Program-made: the position numbers and the translations under genes
Notes under the pieces: generated by a model
What the model was told of the DNA's origin: nothing
Databases searched by the model: none
What the model saw: the letters and a program-made list of their open reading frames with translations, nothing else
In this document: positions 33,491-45,050 of the stretch, one piece after another
How positions within the stretch are numbered: the first letter of the stretch is position 1
Layout of the letters: each line of letters opens with the position of its first letter
Origin: Armigeres subalbatus
Lineage: Eukaryota > Arthropoda > Insecta > Diptera > Culicidae
Reading direction: 5' to 3'
NCBI RefSeq assembly: GCF_024139115.2
Contig: NC_085141.1
Location: 365,834,759-365,898,758 of the forward strand
Length of the DNA stretch: 64,000 nt

Positions 33491-33805
33491 AAGTCGAGTC
33501 AAGTACGAGAAACTGAAGACGACCACACAGTTGTGGTCGAAATATGTATCTGCAAAGATATCGAAAATTAATTGGTGGAATTAAATGGAGAGTACTTAAT
33601 TCGTCTTAGACGGTTGAATACATTCTACTAAAAGAGCTTTATATATTTTTCTGAGGTCCGCTAAATTATAATACTAGAATGTAAATTTTGGATATGAATT
33701 AATTCTGTAATTGAATAAAAAATTAATTAATTACAGCTTAATTACAGAATCTGCTATCAAAAAGTATTTTGATGTGACTATTCCCAACAACTCGATATCG
33801 ATATA
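33396..33805 (+). repeat. Duplicated block B, with SINE-like insert
   Basis: Partner of block A (30699-32510). It lacks the TA element and carries the 160-bp insert at 33493-33652. Confidence 0.8.
33493..33652 (+). mobile_element. SINE-like retroposon, 5'-truncated copy
   Basis: The 12-bp repeat AGGTCCGCTAAA lies at 33481-33492 and 33653-33664, and block A (30782-30793) has it only once. The sequence begins internally relative to the 5163-5351 copy (GTCGAGTCAAGTACGAG) and ends in the same TATATATTTTTCTG. Confidence 0.85.
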
Positions 33806-33954
33806 TTAAGCCATATTAAAACATATTCTCTGGATTACTGTGATGGTCCCTTCAAACAGCTTTCCAAAGATTTGCTATTCCTTATGTCGATATCTCCATA
33901 AGTCGATGGTCTCTTCAATATCTACTCATGGAGTACGCATGGACTGTACTCACT

Positions 33955-34215
33955 TTTCGCTTCGAATTTCTCACTTTTTACTTCTTATTTTTCACTTCTC
34001 ACTACTCACTTCGCACTTCGAATTTCTAAATTCTTACTTCTCACTCTCATTTCTCACTTCCCATTACTTACTTCCACTTCTTACTTCACACTACTCACTA
34101 CTCATTTTTCACTTCTCACTTCTGACTTCTCACTTCTTACTTCTCATTTCTCACCTCTAACTTCTTATTTCTCACTTCTCACTTCTCGCTTATCACTTTT
34201 CACATCCAACTTCTA
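33955..34215. repeat. TCTCACTTC minisatellite, array 3
   Basis: C-rich orientation of the GAAGTGAGAA word over about 260 bp. The plus-strand frame here is the repeat translated. Confidence 0.7.
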
Positions 34216-34429
34216 ACTTTGTCGTGCATGTAACTGTTTCTGACAACATCGAGTTAGCGAGGTGAAAATGCATTGGAAAATTACTTCGACATGGAGAATA
34301 TCGAGTAAGGGAGATATCGACTTACGGAGGGAACGCAGTATGCTAAATTCAAAGGACTTTAAATTTCATCGAGTAAGGTGAAATATCGAGTTAGATCATT
34401 GTAATAACTGTCGAAATGCCAATAGAACA

Positions 34430-34482
34430 CTGAACGCGCGCAAGTTCCAGTTGGAATATCGAGCCATTGAAGAAGAAGAAGA
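34430..34482 (+). mobile_element. Retroposon 3' tail with GAA repeats
   Basis: Ends AAGTTCCAGTTGGAA...GAGCCATTGAAGAAGAAGAAG, the same tail as at 57340-57397. Probably a severely 5'-truncated non-LTR element. Confidence 0.5.
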
Positions 34483-34676
34483 TGTGTTACAGCTACTCAG
34501 ACCATACCCAAACAAGCCTTGAGAACAAATCGATATCTTGTTTTGTTCTTGTGAAATTGCCGATTATGTTAACCCATGTTTATATCATTTGTATCATTAA
34601 CGATCAAAACATCAAAATCTACAGCAGAACAATCTTACTGTGACATTAAATCGAAGATTTTTCTGCTGTGTGCGTA

Positions 34677-34800
34677 CAAGTACGAGACACTGAAGACGAT
34701 CTTACTGTTGAGGTCGAAATACGTATCTGTCAAGGTATAATCAAGTGGTGGAATTAAATGGGATGGTACAAATTCGTCCTTTGACAAGTGAGCTTTATAA
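34677..34800 (+). mobile_element. SINE-like retroposon, decayed copy
   Basis: CAAGTACGAGACACTGAAGA, GGTCGAAATACGTATCTG and GTGGTGGAATTAAATGG match the 5.1- and 33.5-kb copies. The ends are too diverged to find a duplication. Confidence 0.6.
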
Positions 34801-36173
34801 TTACTGACTTTTATTAAAGCGACGAATACAAGTCTCAAGGTCAATTCAAACCTTATTAATAAGTGAAGCTGTCATGTCGATTTGTTCCACCTTGTTTGTC
34901 TCGAACAAACGCAATAGAGCAGCTTTAATGGGAGGAACAGCGCTCTTCGCGAGGAACACTGTCTTGGCTCTCGGAAATGAAAAGTCATTTCTGAAAGAAG
35001 AGTTATGTTTGCCTAGTGAAACAAATCTATCCAACAGAGTGCTCCTAAATTTGAAAATACTCTTGCTGCTTATTTTTTGGTCCCCTCTACTTGTTGTATC
35101 CTCTTTGTGACCGAACACTAGCTCAATTCTTTAATGAGATTCAGCTTTCCCGAGCACGCCACTCCAATCTCGGCTTCACGGTTCGTCATCTCGTTTGCAC
35201 TCATTACCGTTCGCAATCTGATTATTCAATGCGGATTCAACGCTATTACCCTTCAAGCGGGAAGCACTACACTCTGCTGCGAAACAGTGGAGGAACATTT
35301 TCATAATTAACGAGATTCAAGAGTCAACATCCATTAGCATTGACTCTGTTTGCGATTGAAGTTTCATATGGTGTAATCCCGCGTGATAACATGATTAAAA
35401 TTAAGCGGAATTTTCCTCCTAGGCTTGCCGATCAACCGTTTGAACAACGTGATCAATTATTTATTTCTTGAAATTCAGGGATACTTATTTCGGAATTTCA
35501 ATAGACACAACAGTGTTGTCCCACTAATGAACGCGATTTATGTTGGATTGAAATGTATGTATATTATATTTGATGCTGATGATGTTCGATAGCTCCGTCA
35601 CCACAAGAAAATCGGATGAAAGCTGGCTTGTTGAGGAATAGAGAGAAATAGTTGAAGAAGACAACTGTTAGTGGAATACCCTAATTAATTAACCTTGTAA
35701 AAACATTATTGTGGGAAACGTGGCCCAAACCTGAAAATTGGCAAAAAAAAAAGCAAAAGAACGCTATCACCTAAACCAGAATAGCAACGGTATATTGAAT
35801 GTAAGAGTCGCCATCTTTTTGCACGACTATCAGCATGGATGGTACGCAATTTGAAGAAGCGCTCTGTTATTCAAAGTAATAATGACTATGCCCCTGTTAA
35901 TTTCCCTTTCTCCGAATGACGAAAATGGAATGACTATGATCAGACCCTTGATCAGGACTAATTTATAGGTTGCAGAAAAGAATGTGAATGGGGATATTTG
36001 AGAGAAAAGGTTCATTTATTCTGCAAAGGAAAAAATCATCATTGCTCTTAAACCTACACTACATTCCCGTCAGACACACTTAATCCTCGCATTATTCCCG
36101 TAATGTGCATTATCCTAACCAGCTCGGAACAACACACCAAACGGCTCACTTTCTCGTCTTTTTTTCCCAACAG

Positions 36174-36618
36174 GGTCACCCGTGTCACCGACGCTGAGCG
36201 ACAGCGATAATCCATTGCACACAACGGATTTGGAAATGAACACAAATCCATCAACACAACGAAGTCTGAGGCCACATGGCCCCGTAACAGAAGCGACACC
36301 GTCTGCCGCATCCACTGGCAGCCAGCAGACCAGCTCTCCTCCGCGGCTGCCGGACGACGCCGAAGTGGTGCACAACCACGAGGTGGGGCTGCCAGCCCCG
36401 CTGCCCCAGCATCAACCGCAGCCGGCCGAAAAAACTCCCCCGCCCCAGCTGCAACGACATCGAACGATCAACTCGATGAACCTTAATCCGACCACACCGG
36501 CGATGGTGGTGAAACCGGTCGATGAGCACCGGAAGCTGCTGAAAAGCACCGGCCCCATACTGAACTACGTCTTCGATTCGCATCCACCGTACTACAAATC
36601 CAACTACTACAACACTCG
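36174..36618 (+). CDS. Internal exon of an unrecognised host gene
   Basis: A 445-base exon is bounded by a polypyrimidine tract with CAG (ends 36173) and a consensus donor CG|GTGAGT (36619). One frame is open throughout. It reads SPVSPTLSDSDNPLHTTDL near the start, is rich in P, Q, S and H in the middle, and ends with a more structured GPILNYVFDSHPPYYKSNYY segment. Codons are GC-ending, unlike the surrounding repeats. The exon starts with two bases of a split codon and ends with two bases of another, so more exons must lie on both sides; none could be placed. The low-complexity middle with a conserved-looking C-terminal motif suggests a regulatory or scaffold protein segment, but I do not recognise it. 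Confidence 0.6.
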
Positions 36619-37326
36619 GTGAGTACACATTCTTCTTGGGGAAAAAAAAAGGAATCGATATTTTTTCCGCTCAGGTTCTTCCCTCTGTGTTGCATATTGT
36701 CATCGTATCAGCTAGCCGAGAGGACCGGATCCACTAAATTCCAAATGACGTACCCACAAAGCAAAGAAAGCTTTGTGGTGCGTGCAACAGACAGAACGAT
36801 TATTGACGAATCCGTTTCGTTTTTTTGGGTGGTACTTGGTCTTCTGAATCTTGAAAGGGCAGGAACATCATGACCAGAAACGAGCATAATCATTCGTTCC
36901 GTCTGATGCATTTGGATGTTTTTTTTTCTTTCTCGCAGTATGCTTTTGTGTGGTTTTAGGATCATGTTTGAAGCATCCATTACACGGTTGGAAAGGCATG
37001 GCAGGATTTGCATTACGAGGGAAATGCATTACACTTTGTTGTCTGCGCTCCCAGAAGTAGTGTACAAACAACTTCAGTTAGACTTCGAACTTCACATCAA
37101 AGCTAGCAGGTCTAACGCGCTTTGTGTATGTTTTGTTAAAGCATCTTATCATCGAATTAAAGAAAATTGCTTCAAATCATTTGAACGTAGGAGTTCAATG
37201 TTTAATACAATCATTTTATAAAAGTATACTCTAACATCACTTTGTTGTACTTTAAATACGACTTTATTCTAGGATGGTTGGGTACAAAGTAATCAATTTT
37301 CACATTTGTTGATTATCAAGTTGCTA
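36619..37326 (+). other. Probable intron following the 36.2-kb exon
   Basis: Begins with GTGAGT. Small frames on both strands have no recognised features. Confidence 0.45.
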
Positions 37327-37580
37327 CACGAAAAAATATTTAATGTTATTTATTAATAATATTTCTAATACTTTTTTGACAAAGCAGGCGCTTAATGATA
37401 GGTATAAGGAAAAACTTATACATCGCATTAGTCACATACATTCCGAAACTTATACTTTTCATTAACTTATGAATGTTATCAGCTTTTTCATATGGGATCA
37501 TTCATTAGGTGGCATAATGAAGAGTATAAGTATTTTCGAATGGTTTTCTGCCATAACATATAAGGTTATTTTTTTACGTG
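37327..37580. mobile_element. TA-flanked MITE, CACGAAAAAATA ends
   Basis: Left CACGAAAAAATA and right, inverted, CACGTAAAAAAATA, with TA at 37325-37326 and 37581-37582. AT-rich and non-coding. It appears to sit within a possible LTR of the adjacent gypsy remnant. Confidence 0.6.
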
Positions 37581-37656
37581 TATGGCTGAACTAGTCGCTA
37601 GCGTCACGACTGGTGGTAATCATTGACTACTATGTTCGTGGCTAACATTCCTATTC

Positions 37657-40600
37657 TTATTTCCAGAACAGGTACGGCTCGAATCTGGACGGCATCCGGA
37701 TCACTCTCTGTGGCCGGACCGATGGTGGTTCTGAAACGGGATCTATAGGTGGATGGTTATCTTCTTCATGCTCCGGTTCTGATTAGTCGGTGTAGATGCG
37801 ACCGCGTTCGGGAACGTCATCGAGTTGACTAAAACCTGCTTCGACTCCTTGGTTGGAAACCGCTGACACTACTTGCACCTCGGTTCGTGGCTGGACCTGG
37901 GATCGGACGTTGGAGGTTGATGGAACAGGAAGTGATTCCTGCTCGGCTTGACCTTGTTGAGCGGGCTGTACTGCTGGTCCAGGAGATTGAATTCCAAACA
38001 TGTCCACCAGGATACCCAGTGGTGTGAAATCTGCTGCGCTGGTTGTTGCTTCACTGGAACGATGCTTGAGCTGGTTGGAGTGCGATCTGATGAGCTTCTT
38101 CCGTCCATGCCAATCGTCCAGTAGCACGTTGTGGTTGACCCGTCCGATGATCTCGATGATTACGCCCGATGCCCACTGCCACTTGGTGTTGCTGCGGTAG
38201 ACCTTGGCGCAGACCATGTCGCCTTTTCGAAACCACAAACCAACGACCTCTTGAAGGTGTCCATTGCGTTCCATTGTCGGAGACTATGACGTAGGGAAAG
38301 TGATGAACTTCTTATAATTTCGAAAAAATCACTTTAATAAAAAAATTTAAAAAAAATATGACGTTGGGAACGCCAAAACGGGCAAACAGCTCGTCGAGGA
38401 ACTCGGTCACTGCTGATGTTGTCGGGGATCAAACGATGCCGGCCACTTGATGAAGGCGTCCACCACTATGAGGAAGTGCAGACCGTTGATTGGGCCGGCG
38501 AAGTCGATGTGGATACGCTCCCAGGGAGATTGAGCGAGTGGCCACGACTGTAGCGGAACCTTAGACGGTGTCTTCGAATGTGTGACACAGCTTTCACATC
38601 TCTTAACAAAATCAGCAATGGGGTCATCGATCCTCGGCCAGTATACGTGACTACGTGCGATAGCTTTCATCCGCTCCATTCCTGGATGTCCTCGGTGGAG
38701 TTGCTTGAGAATCCGCTGCCGAAAACTGTCCGGAATCCCAAACGGTTGGACATCATGACGCACCCCTTCACTACCGATAGAGCGTCACGATGAGCGAAGA
38801 AAGGGCGAACTTCAGGGTTAGCGATGTCATCGATTTTGGAGGGCCATCCACGCTGGTTGTACTGGATCACTTGTTGGAGAACCGGGCACTGGAGAGTAGC
38901 ACCGCACACCGATTTGAACGTATGGAATCTCAATGTCGTCTTCCAGTTGAATCGATGCGATGATGAAGTCCTCCTCTGGTTTGACGTAACCGTTGATGAG
39001 GCGGGACAGTACGTCGGCATATCCAAACTGCGTGGTGGACACGTACTCGATGTCGAAGTTGTAGCACAGAAGCGTCAGGGCCCAACGTTGAAGGCGGTTG
39101 GCCGTGTGAACCGGAATACCCTTCTTCTGTCCGAATATCCGCAGGAGTGGCTGATGATCCGTCTGGAGGGTGAACTTGCGTCCGAGCAGCATCCGATGAA
39201 ATTTCGTTACTGCAAACACCAGTGCAAGACCTTCCTTCTCGATCTGTCCGTAATTTGCCTCCACGAGGGTGAGTAAGCGGGAAGCGTGTGCAACAGCTTT
39301 GAGTGAGCCATCGGGGAACCTGTGTAGAAGGCAGGCACCGATTCCGGACTGCGAGGCGTCGGCAGCAACTATGATGTCTAGTAATGGATCGTAGTGTGTC
39401 AGAAGCAAATCCGACTGGAGTACTTCCTTGAAGCGCCTGAACGATTTCTGGCACTCGCTGTTCCAAACGAATTTGGCATCCTTCTTCAGCAGCGCGTCGA
39501 GTGGCCGCCGCAGTTGATGCATCTCCGGGACAAACTTCGCGTAGAAATTCACCGCACCAGGGAACGAGCGTAGAGTTGTGACATCTTTGGGCGGTGGCAT
39601 CTTGACAATGGCTTCCACCTTGGATGGGTCTAGACGGAGACCGTTCTCGTCTACGATGTGCGCCTAATACTTTACCTCCGGCTGCAGAATGTTGCACTTT
39701 TCTTCCCTCTGATCGAAACCGTAGGCTTGAAGGCGTTGAAACGGCCACGAAGATGTCGTCCAGAAGCGTGTCCACTCCATCGAGATCGGCAACCATGCTG
39801 TTCATCAACTGCTGGAAGGCCCCGAGAGCGGATTTTACTCCTGGTGCGAGCCGGTTGAAGCGGAAGAGACCTCGATGCGTGTTGATTGTGAGCAGCTGCT
39901 TCGAGTCGTCGTCAACTTCCACTTGAAGATAGGCGTCACTCAGGTCGATGACGCTGAAATACCAGCACCCATTGAGCTTGGTAAAGATGTCATCAGGGAC
40001 CGGTAGCGGGTAATGGTTGGGCTCCAGGGCAGCGTTCAGTCCAGTTGAGTAATCGGCACAGATTCGTACTTTTCCTCCGGGCTTCTTCACTACGACGATC
40101 TGAGCCGCCCACTGCGAAAAATCGACAGGCGTGATGATGCCCAGCGATTGAAGTCGGTCCAGCTCCGCAACGATCTTCTCCATGGACATGAAAGGAACTG
40201 GGCGCTTCGGCTTGAAAACGGGTTTGGCATGGGGCTTGAGATAGAGTCGGACCTTCATCTTCTTGCAGTGTCCGAGGCCGTTCTTGAACACTTCGGGATA
40301 CGCAGCTTTGTACACTTGGATTTGATTGACTTGACCATCGGCAACGTGGACTTGGTTGCAGATTGCAGATAGCGGGGTGTCCCACAGCTTGAACAGCTCG
40401 ATCCAGTCCAGCCCGATCAGGTTGATGGTGTTATTGGTCACGTAAAGAATTGCGGTTTTGGTGACATCTCCGAGTTTGATTGGGTATCGGAGTTCACCAA
40501 GTAGATGAAAAGCGTCACCCGACGCAGGCCGGGCAGTCCGTGTTGTGGGAGTCAGCGTTGGCGAGCCCAGGTTCTTCTTCCACTGCTTCTTCGAAACGAT

Positions 40601-41058
40601 GGTGATGTTGGACGCGGTGTCCAACTGCAGAGTGACTTGAGACCCGTTGATATCCACCGTAAGGAACTTCCGTCTAGAAGTGCAGCTGACCTGGTTGATG
40701 GAGAAAATTCCGTTCACGTGCTTCTTTTTCTTGAGTGCCGCCGGTTGCAGTCCCGACAAACGTGCTTCGTGTAGGTGCAGTCCCGGACGTAGTGCATTCC
40801 GCCACACTGCCAGCAGGGTGTTTTTGGACCTACAGGCTTCGTCTTCTTCTTCTCTTTGGAACTCGGTGTCATCGGTGGAGGCTTGTTCTGCTTGACTGCA
40901 CAGATTGTACTCACCGGATTTCTTGTGTTCCACCATGGCCGTGTCGTGCTTGAGGTTTTGCAGACGTTGGCACTCCGTGATGAGTGATTCCAGAGTGCAT
41001 TCATCCGTCGCGTTAACCTCAAGCTTGGATAGGAGTCTCGTAGGCGTAGCCGGGGAAA
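37657..41058 (-). pseudogene. Ty3/gypsy-type retrotransposon, gag end and pol
   Basis: Read from high to low coordinates: a gag end with LLSKLEVNATDECTLESL and a zinc knuckle CWQCGGMHYVRDC (about 40790) followed by CRDCNRRH; a protease core LQLDTASNITIVS (about 40620); reverse transcriptase with RICADYSTGLN and a catalytic box decayed to LLDDIF (about 39790); RNase H with ADASQSGIGACLL and QTDHQPLLRIFG; integrase with a HRGHPG...CESC zinc site (about 38640-38740) and HIDFAGP; and a C-terminal tail ending RMPSRFEPYLFWK at 37657. There are several frameshifts, an in-frame TAA at 37782-37784, and a 64-bp insertion in integrase. TGTTAGCC directly downstream (about 37640) may start the 3' LTR. No envelope gene is seen. 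Inactive. Confidence 0.88.
38293..38356. mobile_element. 64-bp insertion with 8-bp duplication in integrase
   Basis: TATGACGT occurs at 38285-38292 and 38357-38364. The 64 bp between contain an AAAGTGAT/ATCACTTT hairpin and an A-rich end. Removing it restores the integrase order ...FGVPNV then VIVSDNGTQ. Confidence 0.7.
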
Positions 41059-41103
41059 AGGTTAAGTAACCCACGCTGGCGCTGCGCGCCGATCTGCCGA
41101 CTT
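41059..41103 (-). pseudogene. 45-bp fragment of an R1-type ORF1
   Basis: On minus it encodes GRSARSASVGYLTF, matching GSSVRSASVGHLTF of the element at 53.5-56.3 kb with about four base differences in 44. It is fused to the gypsy gag end on one side and to the TTACTCAC minisatellite on the other. Confidence 0.6.
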
Positions 41104-41390
41104 GTGAGTAAGCGAATGAGTAAGAATGAATGAGTAAGAGTAAATGAGTGAGTGAGTGAGTCAGAGTGAGTAAGTGAGTAAGAGTGAGTAAGTAAGAGTC
41201 AGTGAGTGAGAGTGAGTGAATGTAACAGTGAATGAATGAGTAAGAGCGAGTGAGTAAGTAAGAATGAACATGTGAGTAAAAGTGAGTGAGTGAGTGAGTA
41301 AGTGGAAGTGAGTGAGTAACTGAGTAAGAATGAGTGCATGAGTAAAAGTGAGTGAGTGAGCGAGTAAGAGTAAGTAAGTGGTAAGCAGAG
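41104..41390. repeat. GAGTGAGTAA minisatellite
   Basis: Irregular tandem GAGTGAGTAA units; on the minus strand TTACTCACTC, the same word and relative orientation as the array after the R1-type element at 56323-56705. Continues at 41819-41906. Confidence 0.8.
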
Positions 41391-41818
41391 TGTAAAATAA
41401 TCGAAAATTTTTGGTGAAGTCCATATTTCTTCATTTGTCAGTTCACTTCCGACACATTCATAGTCGGCTCTGGACAGTCAATATTCAGTTGAATATTAGT
41501 CATTGAATATTTATGCACACTTTACAAATTGATAAATTATCTGAAATCTGAACACGTTTTAAATGAGTAAAGTGATTTATCACACAGGACTGAATACGAT
41601 TTTCATTCACGAGGCACTTTCAACGGTAAACATCAACATAAACAATGCTAATTATGTTTTTTTCTGCACAGAGTAAACACACTCAGTGACAGTCGAATGA
41701 ATGAGTTCGTGGAGTAGTCGTTTGACTATGTCATTCTATGTTTTGAATATTCATGCGATGTTTGTCAAAATTCGGACCGAAGTTGCTTCATGAAGATGAA
41801 TATTTTAAGCTCTGGTGG
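41391..41818. other. Unassigned insert within the minisatellite
   Basis: About 430 bp of AT-rich sequence splits the array. It has several GAATATT words but no terminal repeats or duplication I could fix. Confidence 0.35.
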
Positions 41819-41906
41819 TAAGAATGAGCGAATGGGTAAGAGTGAGAAAGTGAGAAAGTGAGTGAATGAGTGAGTGAGTGAATAAGAGAGAGTGAGTGAT
41901 TAAAAG
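41819..41906. repeat. GAGTGAGTAA minisatellite, continuation
   Basis: Same unit as 41104-41390 after the interruption. Confidence 0.7.
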
Positions 41907-42359
41907 CAGTACTGAAATTTCTCAATGTCAGTGAGAGGTGTCACGCGATGTTTACATATCTGCTCTTCTCATTCTCTATAGAAACGTGAAGAATGAAAGG
42001 CACGCTGCAAAAAATCCACCGATTTTTATTCCATGGCAGGACATGAAAGTTTGCAATATCTGCTTTATTATTGTGTTTATTATTATTGTGTTTATTATTG
42101 TATTTATGCTAGTTGCTGTGTTCAAGGAATATGATTAATTTATTGTCCAGTTATTGTTCTCTGCACATATCTATTAAAATAATTTAGAAATATTAATTTT
42201 AAAACAATGCACAACATCCTTTCATGACTGATTTTCATGCAATTTGGTCGATTCATTCTTTTGGTCGTCAGATAGATTTCGCATATCTCTCATTATAGAA
42301 TCCCTACGAAATACAATCTCCATTATAACAACAAGCACTACATGAAACAACAGTGTTGC
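41907..42359. other. No recognisable gene
   Basis: Short unassigned stretch with TTATTATTGTG repeats near 42065-42100. Confidence 0.4.
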
Positions 42360-43310
42360 CATAACTATGATCAGGAGTTTCTTCGGAAGATTATCTAGAA
42401 ATTCGTTCGAAAATTCCTGGAAGACATTCCGGTGGGCCGATGGTATAGAATTTCTGATGGAATGCCTGGAAGAATCTCTGAAAGTATTGCTAAAGCAATT
42501 CCTGAGGGAAAATTCCGGAGGCGTTTCTAAAAGAATTCTTAGACAAACTTTCGAAGAAATTTCCGATTGAACCACTCAAATAATTTTTGAAGGTATTTCT
42601 AGATTAATTAATGGGTATGATTTTTGAAGAAATTCTTTTATGAGAAACAAGGAATTCCTGTAGAAATCTGGAAATTGAAATGAAAATTTCAATAGGTATT
42701 TGTTAGGAAATTCCATTGGAAAATCTTTTGTGGATTCCTTCAAAAATTCCTTCAGAAATTCATTGATCAAAATCTATTCAGGTTGAGCTTTGGAAATTTC
42801 TTCAAGAATTCATTTGGAAATTCCCTCTGAAGTACATTTGGAAATTCCTCCAGAAATTTCTTCAAAAATTTCTCCTGAGAAGCCTACAGAAATTCTTTTG
42901 GAAACTCCTTCAGGAGTATTAATTGAAATGAATTTCCTGATGATTTTTTGGTTTGTTCTTAATATTTCTTTTCAGAATTTTCGAAGGAATATTATGAAAA
43001 AAAAATATTTTCAAAGTAATTTCCGGAGAATCCTCAGAAATCCCAAGGAAATTGAAAGGAATTCTTGGAGGAATGTCCAAAGAAATTCTTGCAGAAATTT
43101 AAGAATGTCGGAAATTCTTTTAAGAATTCTTTTAGAAATTCCTTTGGAAATTCACTTAGGAATAATTTTGGAAAAAATCTTAGGAAACACCTATGGAAAA
43201 TCCTTCGGAAAATATTTCAGGACTAATACTGCAGGAAGTCCTCGAAAATCCAAATTATTTTCGGAATGCCTTTCGAAATTTCTGATTGTACTATTTCTGA
43301 ATGTCACTAA
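42360..43310. repeat. GGAATTCC/CAGAAATT degenerate array
   Basis: Long loose repeat of GGAAATTCC-, CAGAAATTC- and GAAGAATTC-like words. The 177-codon plus frame (42790-43323) is a repetitive EIPxE/LEIP translation of the array, not a gene. Related arrays: 26700-27560 and 15650-15957. Confidence 0.75.
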
Positions 43311-43649
43311 TGAACGGAATTGAATGACTACAGCGCCAGATGTGTTAGTAAATTATAAAGATACCAGAGTACAGTGTTTCGAAATCAACTTTTTTTTAAA
43401 TAGTCTAAAAACGGTTGCATTCTTTGAAAATAGCAAACAGTAATACCCCTCTAAAGAACTATAAGGCAAGGGTGGATGTGAATCCTTTTGAACAAAAATA
43501 ATGACCTGAATGAGGCAAAGATAATTCCTTCTTAAAAAAATATGCATCTGCCAAAATGATGCAATAGTTGTGTTGTGTTTCTTCTTGGGTTGTTTCTCAG
43601 AATAATGAAACAGTGAATTTATTTTATTATAGTTATTCTTTCTTTAATA
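43311..43649. other. No recognisable gene
   Basis: Spacer between two repeat arrays; nothing recognisable. Confidence 0.4.
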
Positions 43650-44423
43650 AAATATATCTTCCCGGAATAAGGAAATGTGGGATGTGATCCATTCTTTAAA
43701 AGAAGACATTTTGACGAAGTAGAGAAGTGGTAGATGTGGTTTCTTTTTCAGAAGCAGGCGTTTGCTCGAAATAAGGCAACGGCAAATGAGTTACCCTTTT
43801 GGGAAGCAGGTCCACAATAAGCATGAATGTGATCTCTTATTTTGATGTAGGCCAATTAGCCCTTCTTAACCTTCCATGGTCCTAGATTGCTTATGGAGTC
43901 TCATCGCTCTTGTAAACGACAAGCGTGCTTTTTTCAAAGGTACTTTTAACTATTTAACAATTACATTGAATGAATCGTGGTATGACATTTAATGGTTTAT
44001 AGCCTTTCAGAATGACTTTTGGTGGAATGCCGTTTTGCAGAATGTTCCGTTAAACAAATTGACATTATCTTAAATAAATGTAGTGTAAAATACCGACTGT
44101 TTTAAGGCATATAATTGGTTATCGGCTCTCTTTGCATTATAACAGACAGATTTTTATTTTTTTTATTTTTTTTTACCTGGACAAAATCATTTAAAGAAGG
44201 CATTATTTCCTCCATTTGCATCATTCCGGTCAAAGGAGCTATTTTTTTATTCTTTACTAGTGTGCTTTTTAATCTAAAATTAGGTTCAACACCAATGAAA
44301 CGAGTTCAGTTAAGGAAGAGACTATTTAATCTCTTTGTCTTATACAGGGCAAATGCATTCATTTGAAGAAGGCATTATCTCTTTAATTCGCTCTGTACCG
44401 GGCAAACACGATTATTTAAGTGC

Positions 44424-44631
44424 AAGCCTCTCGGAATCCAAAACTGAATACACTCGCGTTCTCAAGGACACCTCATTCAGTTATTTTTATTATTCCACGC
44501 ATGCGGCGACGCAGCAATGCGGGAATAATAAAAATGGCAGTTGTGCGTGGCTTCCGTTTTGAATGGGGTGCCCTCGAAAACGAGAGTGTATTTAGTTTTG
44601 GATTCCGGGAGGTTTATCCTTAAAAGGCATT
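44424..44631. mobile_element. Fold-back MITE, copy 2
   Basis: Arms of about 50 bp: AAGCCTCTCGGAATCCAAAA and the inverse from AAGGATAAACCTCCCGGAAT. The centre carries CGCATGCGGCGACGCA. Same family as 12334-12501 by the GGAATCCAA ends and the GGGTGCCC/GGGGCACACC arm. Confidence 0.75.
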
Positions 44632-44945
44632 ATCTCTTCGAATTGTCTTATACCGGGCAGATACCATCATACAAAGAAGGCATTATCTTGTTCCTTTGCA
44701 TTACACCGCGCTGATGGTTCATCATACCGAGCAAACGTCTTCATTTTAATAAAGCTTTATCTCCTCACTTCGCCTTATACCAGCCAGATGCGTTGACTCA
44801 AAGAAAGCATTGCCTTCTCTCACAGCTTTGATTTCTTCTTCTTCAATTGCTCTACTTTTCATCTCGAACTTGTCCTACTTTTCAATTCTGTGTTCTATTA
44901 GCATTACCACGATGAATAAGTACAACAGATACAGTAGATTGTACG

Positions 44946-45050
44946 ACAATTCCCCGAAAACCAATTACCCGATTGCAATTTCCCCGAATGAAATTTCCTC
45001 GAATAACAATTCCCCAAACGTAACTTTTCCCCGAATGTAACAATTCCCTA
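44946..45050. repeat. TTCCCCGAATGTAACAA repeat, reverse orientation
   Basis: Five to six loose units of CAATTCCCCGAA / TTTCCCCGAATG. The complement of the array at 46690-46880. Confidence 0.7.

Larger units (their letters stand above)
34216..36173. other. Unassigned, with short repeats; right end is intron-like
   Basis: Apart from the two short retroposon remnants below, no gene is recognised. The opposite-strand frames 34846-35118 and 34874-35110 overlap and lack motifs. The last 60 bases form a polypyrimidine tract with a branch-like TCCTAAC (about 36113) before the exon at 36174. Confidence 0.35.

Noticed and set aside
37667..37785. A second host exon after the 36.2-kb exon, in frame with good acceptor TTATTTCCAG
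   Set aside because: The complementary strand encodes the C-terminal tail of the gypsy pol (RMPSRFEPYLFWK then stop) in frame with the rest of the integrase, so the acceptor-like site is coincidental.
42790..43323. 177-codon frame with repeating EIPSE/LEIP motifs
   Set aside because: It is the translation of a degenerate GGAATTCC repeat array; similar frames arise from related arrays elsewhere.
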